A stretch of 17,715 nt of DNA from an uncultured Sphingomonadales bacterium (GCA_937898525.1 CALCBC010000070.1:1-17715), one strand, 5' to 3'; counted from the first letter of the stretch, positions 1-7,499 are shown. Numbers and translations: made by a program. Notes: generated by a model from the sequence alone, not told the origin.

Positions 1-242
1 GGCGTCCAGTCGGTGATGACCTCGTCGGCGAACGGCGGCGGATAGCGATCGGGGTAGGGGGCGAATTCGACCATCAGGTTCTCGCTCGGGTCGCTCGCCG
101 GCTCGCCGATCCGCGCCGCCGGTGAGGCGCGCTCGGCGGGGGTCTTCAGCTTCGGGTCGGCCGCGCTGCCGATCACCGAGCCGAGCAGCAGCCCGCCCAG
201 CACGACGCCGAGCGCGACGGCGAGGGTGCGGGATCGCGGCAT
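1..242 (-). CDS. Exported or membrane-anchored hypothetical protein, N-terminal part only
   Basis: The reading frame is open from an ATG at 242 to the window edge, giving about 80 residues. A strong ribosome site (AAGGAGA) lies 7-8 bases upstream, which fixes the start. Residues 1-28 are basic and then strongly hydrophobic (MPRSRT, then an L/V/G/A-rich stretch ending near IGSAAD). This is a signal peptide or a single N-terminal membrane segment. The rest is proline- and acid-rich (DPSENLMVEFAPYPDRYPPP) with no motif I recognise. It lies downstream of the amidase on the same strand, 167 bases away, so it probably has its own promoter. The C-terminus and the function cannot be read from this window. 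Confidence 0.7.
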   Translation of the reverse strand, partial: MPRSRTLAVALGVVLGGLLLGSVIGSAADPKLKTPAERASPAARIGEPASDPSENLMVEFAPYPDRYPPPFADEVITDWT

Positions 243-409
243 CGATCGCTCTCCTTACCGTGCGAACGGCCGGCCTGCCGGGGCGTTCCGGCCTTCGCGT
301 GGGGCAACTTCGGCCGACGATCCGCGCGGCGAAGGAGCCGATGCGCGACCCTAGCCCGCTTCGCGCGCCGTGTCTGCCGGCCGCGGGGCAGGGCGGGCGG
401 GGCGCGGGG

Positions 410-1252
410 CTAGTCGAGCGAAACGTACTGGCCGTGGACCCAGCCGGTGAGGACCGGGTGCCCACCCGCGTCGAGCTGGCTGACCTCGAGCCAGTTGCCC
501 TGCGCCGAGAGCAGCTGGAGCTTGGTGCCCTTCGGCAGCGCGGTAATCACCGGATGGCCGGTCCCCGGGCCGGTGCGCAGGTTGAGGCCGCTGGCGACCG
601 CGACCGTGCCGATGTTGTCGCCGTCGTCGCGCCGGGGATTGAGCACCTGCTGGCGGAACCGGGTCATGTTGAAGGCCGGGCCAGGGTCCGACTTGCGGAC
701 CGGGGCGATGTCGTCGTGGCCGACGATCTCGTTGACGCCGTAGGCGGCGGCGAGCGCGCCGACCACGCCTGCCGCGGCCTCGACCTGCTCCTGCGGATAG
801 GGTTCCCAGCCGATCGGCCGCGTCGATCCGTCGGGGTTGCCGTTGCGGTGGACGCCGATGAACGGATCGGCGATCGATTTGCCGGTCGAGGTCACCCAGC
901 CGCCGCCCGACGGGCGCAGCGCGCCCCAGTTGGCGAGCTCGATCCCGAACGAGTGGCGGTTGAGCCCGACGAGGTCGCGCCAGCGCGACTTGCCGGCGTG
1001 CCAGGCGACCTTCTTGAAGCTGACGCACTGGATCACGGTCCCGTCGCGTTCGATCACCACGTGGGCCGAAGAACCGGTGTTGCCGGGATGGCGAAACCAC
1101 TCGGCCGAAGACCGGGCGGTGCCGCCGGCCGTGAAATGAATGACCGCTATTTTCGGAGTAGCGCCAAAAGGTCCGCTGGTATTGTTCGACTTGATCTGTT
1201 CGACAGGAGTTTCATTCAGCTTCAACGTGCCGTTGTTATCGATAGTCCACAT
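410..1252 (-). CDS. N-acetylmuramoyl-L-alanine amidase (AmpD-like, Amidase_2) with C-terminal SH3-like domain
   Basis: The predicted 280-residue enzyme should cleave the amide bond between N-acetylmuramic acid and the L-Ala of stem peptides. The Amidase_2 fold spans about residues 30-200. Zinc ligands, by analogy with AmpD, are His39 (VIHFTAGG), His179 (VGHDDIAP) and Asp189 (KSDPGPAF). The family segments SSAHVVIERDG, AWHAGKS and SFGIELANWG (Glu105) are also present. Residues 215-280 form a bacterial SH3-like wall-binding domain (LNLRTGPGTGHPVI ... GWVHGQYV). The ATG at 1252 is chosen because a purine-rich site (AAGGGGGGAG) precedes it; the frame stays open further upstream without such a site. 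No signal peptide is visible, so it could act in the cytoplasm on recycled muropeptides, like AmpD, or leave the cell by another route. The SH3 domain is unusual for a purely cytoplasmic recycling enzyme. The first ~40 codons are much poorer in GC than the neighbouring sequence. The family is certain; the biological role is not. Confidence 0.9.
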   Translation of the reverse strand: MWTIDNNGTLKLNETPVEQIKSNNTSGPFGATPKIAVIHFTAGGTARSSAEWFRHPGNTGSSAHVVIERDGTVIQCVSFKKVAWHAGKSRWRDLVGLNRHSFGIELANWGALRPSGGGWVTSTGKSIADPFIGVHRNGNPDGSTRPIGWEPYPQEQVEAAAGVVGALAAAYGVNEIVGHDDIAPVRKSDPGPAFNMTRFRQQVLNPRRDDGDNIGTVAVASGLNLRTGPGTGHPVITALPKGTKLQLLSAQGNWLEVSQLDAGGHPVLTGWVHGQYVSLD

Positions 1253-1370
1253 CGCGATAACTCCCCCCTTAGAAGATTCAGGATGCGACTCGAAGTATTG
1301 TTTGCCTGGAGAGTGACCGAGCGGCGGGGGCATCGCAAACGAATCTTGGCACCGCTGGTCGAGAAGGCCT

Positions 1371-1397
1371 TTGCCGCGGGCGCGGATCGCCTAGAAT
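1371..1397 (+). promoter_or_regulatory. Candidate promoter for the GTEPFW lipoprotein gene, giving a leaderless transcript
   Basis: TTGCCG at 1371-1376 and TAGAAT at 1392-1397 resemble -35 and -10 boxes with a short 15-base spacer. The -10 box matches five of six consensus positions and ends exactly 6 bases before the ATG at 1404. The expected first transcribed base is therefore the A of that ATG. No Shine-Dalgarno site is visible here, which fits a leaderless message. Confidence 0.4.
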
Positions 1398-1403
1398 GTG
1401 GCG

Positions 1404-1877
1404 ATGACCGATACCGTGACACCGCTTCGTGCGGTCCTCGCCGCCGCGGCCGCGGCGCTGCTCGCCGGCTGCCAGCCCGGGGCGGATTCCGCGGCCTCGG
1501 GCGGGGACGCGACGATTCCGGATGCCGCTTCGACCGTCGCCTTCGACGGCATCTGGCCGGACGAGACGCTGCGCTTCACCGGCACCGAGCCGTTCTGGGG
1601 TGGGAGCGTGTCGGGCACGACGCTGACCTATTCCACGCCCGAGGATCCGGAGGGCACGGCGATCGCGGTCGAGCGCTTCGAGGGGCGCGGAGGGCTGGCG
1701 TACAGCGGGTCGCTCGACGGGGCGGACTTCGAGATGGCGGTGACCCCGCTCGAATGCAGCGACGGGATGTCGGACCGGACCTATCCGTTCACGATCACGC
1801 TGCAGATCGGCGCGGAGCAGCGCAACGGCTGCGGCTGGACCGAGCGCAGGCCGTTCGAGGGGCCCGAGCAGCCCTGA
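1404..1877 (+). CDS. Lipoprotein with a GTEPFW domain (COG3650-like, function unknown)
   Basis: This is a small exported lipoprotein of 157 residues. Residues 1-23 form a lipoprotein signal with lipobox LLAGC (Cys23), so the mature protein is lipid-anchored. The conserved pieces are LRFTGTEPFW, a short LTYSTPED strand, CSDGMSDRTYPF and a terminal NGCG. From memory this GTEPFW ... C.DGMSD..YP pattern belongs to an uncharacterised bacterial lipoprotein family (COG3650-like) that is probably a small beta-barrel. The two cysteines after the domain core (CSDGMSD and NGCG) could form a disulfide in the periplasm. The start could also be the in-frame GTG at 1398. I prefer the ATG at 1404 because a -10-like box ends 6 bases upstream and neither codon has a ribosome site. 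It is probably the first gene of a loose plus-strand group with the next two genes. Confidence 0.8.
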   Translation: MTDTVTPLRAVLAAAAAALLAGCQPGADSAASGGDATIPDAASTVAFDGIWPDETLRFTGTEPFWGGSVSGTTLTYSTPEDPEGTAIAVERFEGRGGLAYSGSLDGADFEMAVTPLECSDGMSDRTYPFTITLQIGAEQRNGCGWTERRPFEGPEQP

Positions 1878-1931
1878 AATTTGGCCAAAATGCGGCAAAT
1901 CGAGGAACTTGCCGCTTGCTGTCCGGTTGCG

Positions 1932-1944
1932 TGGGGACTCCCCA
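1932..1944. promoter_or_regulatory. Perfect palindrome upstream of the DUF4142 gene
   Basis: TGGGGA and TCCCCA flank a single central C at 1938. The element ends 17 bases before the start codon at 1962 and just before the AGGA ribosome site. It could be an operator or a small hairpin near the ribosome site; I do not recognise a known regulator motif. A second palindrome, TTTGGCCAAA (1880-1889), lies directly after the preceding stop codon. Confidence 0.3.
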
Positions 1945-1961
1945 ACGACAGGACATGACCG

Positions 1962-2531
1962 ATGACTCTACGATTTGCACTCCTCTCCGCCGCCGCGCTC
2001 GCCCTCACTGCCTGCGGCGGCGACGCCGTTGACAACCAGACCGACGAGACACTCGCCGCGGACGACACCGCGACGGCCGCACCCGATCCCTCGACGCCGC
2101 AGGGCTTCGTCGACCTCGCCGCTTCGAGCAACCGGTTCGAGATCGAGGCCGCCCGTCTCGCGCAGGAGCAGGCGACGCGCCAGGAGGTCAAGGATTTCGC
2201 GGCTAAGATGATCGAGGACCACACTGCCGCAAGCGAGAAACTCAGCGCCGCGGTGGTCGCGGGCGGCGCCCCGCTCGCGATGCCGCCGCAATTGCTGCCG
2301 CAGCATCAGCAGCTGCTCGATGCGCTGCGCAACGCCGGCGACCAGTTCGACCAGACCTACCTCCAGCAGCAGGTCACCGCGCACGAGCAGGCGCTGACGC
2401 TGCTGCAGGGGCAGGCCGAGAGGGGCACGGTGGAGCCGTTGAAGGCGTTCGCGGCCGAAGCGGCACCGGTGGTCGAGGGGCACCTCGAGCAGGTGCGCGA
2501 ACTCGCCGGCCTGGCTGGTGAAGACGCCTGA
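1962..2531 (+). CDS. DUF4142 family lipoprotein
   Basis: The protein has 189 residues. Residues 1-18 are a lipoprotein signal with lipobox LTAC (Cys18), followed by an acidic, threonine-rich linker to about residue 45. The remaining ~140 residues match the DUF4142 four-helix pattern: FVDLAASSNRFEIEAARLA, then VKDFAAKMIEDHTAASEKL, then FDQTYLQQQVTAHEQALTLL and a closing helix. This ferritin-like, glutamine- and alanine-rich bundle is common in proteobacterial periplasms. No enzymatic function is established, although some members are linked to envelope or oxidative stress. The ATG at 1962 has an AGGA site 8 bases upstream. It is followed 18 bases later by the DODA-type dioxygenase gene, so the two may share a transcript. 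Confidence 0.88.
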   Translation: MTLRFALLSAAALALTACGGDAVDNQTDETLAADDTATAAPDPSTPQGFVDLAASSNRFEIEAARLAQEQATRQEVKDFAAKMIEDHTAASEKLSAAVVAGGAPLAMPPQLLPQHQQLLDALRNAGDQFDQTYLQQQVTAHEQALTLLQGQAERGTVEPLKAFAAEAAPVVEGHLEQVRELAGLAGEDA

Positions 2532-2549
2532 CATGGCTATAGCGGCGGG

Positions 2550-3356
<807 letters not shown>

Positions 3357-3360
3357 GCCT

Positions 3361-3381
3361 TCCCCGAGACGAGTTCGGGGA
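3361..3381. terminator. Stem-loop between convergent genes (first of two)
   Basis: TCCCCGA (3361-3367) pairs with TCGGGGA (3375-3381) around a 7-base loop, directly after the dioxygenase stop codon. There is no long T run. Its place between two convergent genes suggests transcription stops here, perhaps in both directions. Confidence 0.5.
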
Positions 3382-3384
3382 GGA

Positions 3385-3411
3385 CCGGGGCTTCTGCTCC
3401 ATGAGCCCCGG
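3385..3411. terminator. Stem-loop between convergent genes (second of two)
   Basis: CCGGGGCT (3385-3392) pairs perfectly with AGCCCCGG (3404-3411) around an 11-base loop. It sits 28 bases beyond the stop of the S41 protease gene on the minus strand, so it is a likely terminator for that gene. No clear U tract follows on either strand. Confidence 0.5.
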
Positions 3412-3438
3412 CGGTTGCGCCGAGCGGGAGCGCAAGCC

Positions 3439-4905
3439 TCAGTAGACGCCGGGCAGTTCGAAGTCGGTGGTTTTCGCCGGGCGCACCGGGACGAGCAGCG
3501 CACGCTCGGGGGCAACGCGGACCGGGGCCAGCGTCGCCGTCGCCTTGGCGGCCACGCCCGAGATCGCGGTGCAGCTGCGCCCGGCGAGGAAATCGAGCGC
3601 CACTCGCACCATTGCCTCGTCCGGGTCGCCGAGCTGGTGGCCGATGTCGTCGTTGGCGCGGCAGGTGTTGGCGACTGTAGAGGCGAGACCGGTGTAGTAC
3701 TCGCCCTGGTGGTTGGCGTTCTCGATCTTGAGCGCGACAGCGCGCAGCCGATCGTCGCAGGCCGGCTGGTCGAGCGCGATCTGCCCGACCGGCTTGCCGT
3801 AGGTGTTGCTGCCGACGAGCGCCATGTTCGCGCCGAGGTACGGGTCCATGCCGTTGATCACCATCTCGCTCGCCGAGGCGGTGCCGCCGGTGCCGATGAA
3901 GGCGATCCGGGTCGGCGCGATCGCTTCGGGTTGCGCGCGGAAGGCGTAGGTTTCGTTCTCGTTCGCTTTCGAATCGCGGAAAGTGACGTAGGAGAAGACC
4001 TGTCCGGCCCGACCGGCGCCCATCAGATCGCCGAACAGCCGGGCGATCGAGATCAGGCCGCCGCCGTTGTAGCGAAGGTCGACGATCAGCTCGGTCACGC
4101 CTTGCGCCTTGAAGTAGGCGAAGGCTCCCCGGAGATTGGGGTCGGCCGTGTCGATAAAGTTGCGCAGGTTGAGATAGCCGACCTGGCGCCCGCCGTCGGA
4201 AATGATCTTGGCGCCGTAGCGATCGGAAACCGGGTCGATCTCGAACACCGCCTTGGTCAGCGTGGCGGTGAACTGCGTGCCCGAGAGAGTGCGGAAGGTG
4301 AACGCGCGCGCTGTGCCGGCCGTGTCGGGGCCGAGCGCCTGGATCACCGCGGCCGGGCCGCCCGAGGCCATCAGGCTGCTGACCGATTGCGAGCCGATCT
4401 GGAGGATCTCCACGCCGCGGTCAATACCGGCGGCGAGTGCCGGGGCACCTTCGAAAGCCTCGATCACGAACACCCGGTTGCCGCCGACGTCGTAGCCAAG
4501 GCGGAAGCCGAACCCGGCGGTTTCGCCTTGTTCGTAGTAGGCCTGTTCCTCGGCGATCGAAGTCAGGTAGGTGAAATACCGGTCACGGCTCTGTGCGCGT
4601 GCGGGCGCGACGAGCGCATCGATGTAGCTGTCGACGGAGGTGTGGTTTGCCGGGTTGACCGTGGTGTCGAGCAGGTTGGGAAACAGGTACCATTCCTGCA
4701 ACTGCGCGAGAACCCAGTCCTGCCGCGCCCGCAGCGAGCAGGTTGCGGTCGTCGGCGAGGGGCTGGGTGTCGGCGTTGGTGTGACGCCGGCGGTTGGCGG
4801 ACCGCTCCCGCCGCCGCTGCTGCCTCCGCAGCCCGCGACCATCGCCGCGCAGGCGGCAGCGAGGACCAGCCGTTTGCCGCGAATCGAAAAAACCAACCCC
4901 GTCAA
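3439..4905 (-). CDS. S41 family peptidase lipoprotein with PDZ domain (C-terminal processing protease type)
   Basis: The 488-residue protein is a probable tail-specific serine protease anchored in the envelope. Residues 1-26 are a lipoprotein signal ending in VAGC (Cys26). A Gly/Ser- then Thr/Pro-rich linker runs to about residue 54. A PDZ-like region lies near residues 130-190 (AGFGFRLGYDVGG, FEGAPALAAGIDRGVEILQIG). The S41 core has VGYLNLRNF, LIVDLRYNGGG (274-283), and GTGGTASASEMV, where Ser346 is the likely nucleophile. Lys371 (NTYGKPVGQ), 25 residues later, has the Ser-to-Lys spacing expected of Ser/Lys-dyad Prc/CtpA enzymes. The start is a TTG at 4905 with a strong AGGGGG site 7-8 bases upstream; the first in-frame ATG would remove most of the signal peptide. 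Its substrates cannot be inferred. It is convergent with the upstream dioxygenase and divergent from the SWIB gene. Confidence 0.9.
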   Translation of the reverse strand: MTGLVFSIRGKRLVLAAACAAMVAGCGGSSGGGSGPPTAGVTPTPTPSPSPTTATCSLRARQDWVLAQLQEWYLFPNLLDTTVNPANHTSVDSYIDALVAPARAQSRDRYFTYLTSIAEEQAYYEQGETAGFGFRLGYDVGGNRVFVIEAFEGAPALAAGIDRGVEILQIGSQSVSSLMASGGPAAVIQALGPDTAGTARAFTFRTLSGTQFTATLTKAVFEIDPVSDRYGAKIISDGGRQVGYLNLRNFIDTADPNLRGAFAYFKAQGVTELIVDLRYNGGGLISIARLFGDLMGAGRAGQVFSYVTFRDSKANENETYAFRAQPEAIAPTRIAFIGTGGTASASEMVINGMDPYLGANMALVGSNTYGKPVGQIALDQPACDDRLRAVALKIENANHQGEYYTGLASTVANTCRANDDIGHQLGDPDEAMVRVALDFLAGRSCTAISGVAAKATATLAPVRVAPERALLVPVRPAKTTDFELPGVY

Positions 4906-5222
4906 AGCCCTGCCCCCTACGTCTTGCTGGCGAGGCTACGAAGCCTTTGGGGCCGAAGCAAGCACGGCTGGGCGGCAGTTTTCCACTACTGGGCGCGAGA
5001 GGGCGCAAAACTTGGGCGAAAACCGTCTCCGGCGCCCTTGCCATCCTCGGGGCAACGGGGCACAGCCGGGCACCTGCTCAGGCGGAGCCGCGAGGAGCGG
5101 CCGCGGATGCCGAGCGTGCCTCGTCGGGCACGGCGCGGCGCACGCGGCGTTCGACGCGAGCCGAACTGGGATGAGGACGGCGGGGAGGCCCCGCGTCAAG
5201 ACTGCAAAGGAAAGGGAATACC
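4906..5222. other. 317-base intergenic region between divergent S41 peptidase and SWIB genes
   Basis: No credible coding sequence is seen here. It holds the ribosome site of the peptidase gene (minus) and of the SWIB gene (plus, AAGGAAAGGG ending 5 bases before the ATG). Promoters for both genes must lie here, but I could not assign convincing -35/-10 pairs. There is a relatively A/T-rich patch around 4978-5025. A perfect short hairpin (5180-5194) sits in the probable leader of the SWIB gene. Confidence 0.6.
5180..5194 (+). promoter_or_regulatory. Small perfect hairpin in the SWIB gene leader
   Basis: GCGGGG (5180-5185) pairs with CCCCGC (5189-5194) over an AGG loop. It ends 28 bases before the SWIB start codon and could shape the 5' untranslated region. 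No known riboswitch is recognised. Confidence 0.3.
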
Positions 5223-5474
5223 ATGGCGGCCAAGAACAATGCTCTGAACAAGCCGGTCAATCTCTCGCCCGCGCTGGAGGGCGTGGTCGGCAAGGGCCCG
5301 ATGACGCGCGCCGAGGTCACTTCCAACGTGTGGAAGTACATCAAGGCCAACGGCCTGCAGGACAAGGTCAACAAGCGCAACATCAACCCGGACGAGAAGC
5401 TTGCCGCTGTCACCGGCAACGCGCAGATCACGATGTTCGAGCTGACTTCGAAGGTCTCCAAGCACCTGAGCTGA
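5223..5474 (+). CDS. Stand-alone SWIB/MDM2 domain protein
   Basis: The 83-residue protein consists almost wholly of one SWIB domain. The pattern is LSPALEGVVGKGPMTRAEVTSNVWKYIKANGLQ, then NKRNINPDEKLAAVTG and MFELTSKVSKHL. This matches the eukaryotic SWI/SNF-associated fold, including the Trp-x-Tyr-Ile helix and the closing helix. In bacteria such domains occur alone, or fused to topoisomerase I in Chlamydia. A role with DNA or chromosome proteins is suspected but not shown. The ATG at 5223 is preceded by a strong purine-rich site (AAAGGAAAGGGA). A clear intrinsic terminator follows at 5507, so the gene is probably transcribed alone and perhaps abundantly. The residue mix is basic, with many Lys and Asn, as in small nucleoid-like proteins. 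Confidence 0.92.
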   Translation: MAAKNNALNKPVNLSPALEGVVGKGPMTRAEVTSNVWKYIKANGLQDKVNKRNINPDEKLAAVTGNAQITMFELTSKVSKHLS

Positions 5475-5506
5475 GGTCGGGCGCGCCTGGGGCGCGGACG
5501 ATCGAC

Positions 5507-5548
5507 GCGGGCGAAGCGGCTCACGCTGCTTCGCCCGCTTTCGTTTTC
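5507..5548 (+). terminator. Rho-independent terminator after the SWIB gene
   Basis: GCGGGCGAAGC (5507-5517) pairs perfectly over 11 bases with GCTTCGCCCGC (5528-5538), with a 10-base loop. A T-rich tract (TTTCGTTTTC) follows directly. This is the best intrinsic terminator in the window. Confidence 0.85.
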
Positions 5549-5578
5549 GGGTACGCGAAATCTTCACGCATCCGTAAT

Positions 5579-5619
5579 TTGACTTGTGGCAATGCCTGCC
5601 CACATGCCATCGTGCAGGC
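5579..5619 (+). promoter_or_regulatory. Possible promoter and operator region of the gallate dioxygenase gene
   Basis: TTGACT at 5579-5584 resembles a -35 box, but no good -10 box lies 16-18 bases downstream. Two inverted repeats overlap just after it: GGCA-A-TGCC (5588-5596) and GCCTGC/GCAGGC (5594-5599 and 5614-5619, 14 bases apart). Such nested dyads could bind a regulator of the downstream dioxygenase gene. No regulator gene is adjacent. Confidence 0.3.
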
Positions 5620-5666
5620 GAGACGACGCGCGCCGTCCGGCTGCGCCAGGTTGAGAGGAACGTCCC

Positions 5667-6926
5667 ATGGCCACGATCGTCGGCGGTATCGCCACGTCGC
5701 ACACCCCCACCATCGCCTTCGCCAAGGATGCGAAGAAGTTCGACGACCCGGTGTGGAAACCGATCTTCGAGGGCTACGGGCCGGTCCAGCAGTGGTTCCG
5801 TGAGAAGAAGCCGGACGTGCTGGTCTACATCTACAACGACCACATGACCGCGTTCTTCGACCACTACAGCCACTTCGCGCTCGGCGTGGGCGAGGAGTTC
5901 GGCCCGGCCGACGAGGGCGGCGGGCCGCGCGACATCCCCGCGATCAAGGGTGATCCCGAGTTCGCCGCGCACGTCGCCCGCGTGATGGTCGCGAACGAGT
6001 TCGACCTCAGCTACTTCCAGGGCAAGAACCTCGACCACGGCGCGTTCTCGCCGCTGTCGGTGATGGTCGATCACGACGACAAGGGCTGGGCCGTACGGCT
6101 GCTGCCGATCGTCTGCGGCGTGCTGACCGTGCCTCTGCCGAGCGCGCGGCGGTTCTGGAAGTTCGGCAAGAGCCTGCGCCAGGCGATCCTCAGCTACCCG
6201 AAGGACATCAAGGTGGCGATCGCCGGCACCGGCGGACTCAGCCACCAGGTCCACGGCGAGGGCTGCGGGTTCAACAACCCCGAGTGGGACCATGAGTTCA
6301 TGGACCTGCTCGAGAAGGATCCCGAGAGCCTGCTCGACCTGCCGATCGCCGAACTCGCCCGTCGCGGCGGCTGGGAAGGGGCCGAGGTCGTGATGTGGAT
6401 GATGATGCGCGGCGCGCTGTCGGAGAAGGTCGAGGTCACTCACAAGACCTACTTCCTGCCGTCGATGACCCCGATCGCGACCATGATCTTCGAGGAAGTC
6501 TCGAAGGATCCGCCCGTCGAGGACCCGGAGAAGACCCGCCAGCGCGCGATGTGGGACTACGAAGGCGCCGACGAGATGCCCGGGACCTATCCGTTCACCA
6601 TCGAGCGTTCGGTCAAGGCATTCCGCCTCAACCATTTCCTCCACTCGCTGACCGATCCGGCGGTGCGCAAGAAGTTCCGCGAGGACGAGGAAGGCACCAT
6701 GATCGAGGCCGGGCTGACCGACGAAGAGCGTCGGCTCGTGCGCGAGCGCGACTGGATCGGCATGATCCACTACGGCGTGATCTTCTTCATGCTCGAGAAG
6801 CTCGGTGCGGTCACCGGTATCGGCAACATCGACATCTACGCCGCGTTCAAGGGGATGACCGTCCCCGAGTTCCAGAAGACGCGCAACGCCGCGATCACCT
6901 ACGGCGTCGCGGGCAAGGAAGACTGA
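5667..6926 (+). CDS. desB: Gallate dioxygenase, fused LigB-like and LigA-like domains (DesB/GalA type)
   Basis: The 419-residue enzyme is a class III extradiol dioxygenase that should open the ring of gallate (or a close relative) using Fe(II) and oxygen. Residues 1 to about 285 are a LigB-type catalytic domain. Iron ligands fit His12 (GGIATSHTP), His59 (IYNDHM) and Glu240 (GWEGAE); His124 (NLDHGAF) and the catalytic His193 (GGLSHQ) are present. Residues ~308-406 are a LigA-type domain (YPFTIERSVKAFRLNHFLHSL ... GNIDIYAAFKGMTVPEF). In protocatechuate 4,5-dioxygenase these are two proteins; a single chain of about 418 residues is typical of gallate dioxygenase DesB. Tyr391 and Tyr412 match substrate-contacting tyrosines I recall from DesB. 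The ATG at 5667 has a GAGAGGAA site 7-8 bases upstream. No other gallate-pathway gene is in the window. Methylgallate or protocatechuate as the real substrate cannot be excluded. Confidence 0.87.
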   Translation: MATIVGGIATSHTPTIAFAKDAKKFDDPVWKPIFEGYGPVQQWFREKKPDVLVYIYNDHMTAFFDHYSHFALGVGEEFGPADEGGGPRDIPAIKGDPEFAAHVARVMVANEFDLSYFQGKNLDHGAFSPLSVMVDHDDKGWAVRLLPIVCGVLTVPLPSARRFWKFGKSLRQAILSYPKDIKVAIAGTGGLSHQVHGEGCGFNNPEWDHEFMDLLEKDPESLLDLPIAELARRGGWEGAEVVMWMMMRGALSEKVEVTHKTYFLPSMTPIATMIFEEVSKDPPVEDPEKTRQRAMWDYEGADEMPGTYPFTIERSVKAFRLNHFLHSLTDPAVRKKFREDEEGTMIEAGLTDEERRLVRERDWIGMIHYGVIFFMLEKLGAVTGIGNIDIYAAFKGMTVPEFQKTRNAAITYGVAGKED

Positions 6927-6939
6927 GGTCTCGACTGTC

Positions 6940-6956
6940 GGCGGGCGATGCCCGCC
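6940..6956. terminator. GC-rich hairpin between the gallate dioxygenase and a convergent gene
   Basis: GGCGGGC (6940-6946) pairs with GCCCGCC (6950-6956) over a 3-base loop. It lies in the 36-base gap between two convergent stop codons, so it may end transcription from both sides. No U tract is present. Confidence 0.5.
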
Positions 6957-6962
6957 CGCCGG

Positions 6963-7298
6963 TCAGGACTTCGCCGGAATCTTGTCGAATTCGGCCTGGA
7001 TCTCGGCGAGCTTCTGCTCGGTGAGCACGGGCTCGTACTGCTGAATCGCCCGCAGGGTCAGCTCGCGTCCGGCAGTCTGGAACATCGAGTTGCCCCACAC
7101 CGTCGGGATCAGTCGCTCGAGGATCGCGGCGGCGGCCGGATCGTCGATCAGCTTGCCGCACGGGGTGGTTTCGACCGAATAGTGCTCGGCCCTGGAGGCC
7201 TGTTCCGCCTGCTCCTGCTGGGCCGTCGCGGTTGCGGGAATGCCGGCTGCCATCACGGCCAGCGCGGCCGGAAATGCCATCATCACGATCCTGCGCAT
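6963..7298 (-). CDS. Small secreted protein resembling a C-terminal module of sphingomonad hydrolases
   Basis: The protein has 111 residues. The ATG at 7298 has a near-perfect AAGGAG site 8 bases upstream. Residues 1 to about 26 are a cleavable signal peptide ending ATATAQ. The mature part reads YSVETTPCGKLIDDPAAAAILERLIP, then a helix ending LTLRAIQQYEPVLTEQKLAEIQAEFDKIP. This pattern (target-like strand, L-x-D-D/N-P-A ... A-x-L-E-x-x-x-P, then MTLRxxQxYxPxxLTxExLxxIxxxL) is one I recall at the C-terminal end of exported esterases and other hydrolases in sphingomonads and Caulobacter. Here it stands alone. One cysteine remains in the mature protein. It is convergent with the gallate dioxygenase. 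The function is unknown; a link to aromatic ester breakdown is only a guess from position and recalled similarity. Confidence 0.8.
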   Translation of the reverse strand: MRRIVMMAFPAALAVMAAGIPATATAQQEQAEQASRAEHYSVETTPCGKLIDDPAAAAILERLIPTVWGNSMFQTAGRELTLRAIQQYEPVLTEQKLAEIQAEFDKIPAKS

Positions 7299-7499
7299 CG
7301 TCCGATCTCCTTTACTGTGGTCTGGATTCAATCCGGGATGCTCGAGGCTTCCTCGGGCAGTGGCCGGCAAATGCAGGCAATCTCGCCGATCCGGGCGTCG
7401 CTCTCAAGTGCTATCGGCTGACACTCCGGCTCGCTGGAACAGCCGCGGGTCGAGGGTCGGCTGCCGCATGTCCGCGGTCGGCCGATGGCGCTGCGCCTA

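Noticed and set aside
122..2032. A very long plus-strand open frame (about 636 codons) across the amidase region
   Set aside because: It is the opposite-strand or shifted shadow of the amidase and lipoprotein genes, with Arg/Ala-rich, motif-free sequence and no ribosome site. The same applies to the long frames at 3415-5247, 5196-6770, 9334-10413, 13460-14623 and 16583-17692.
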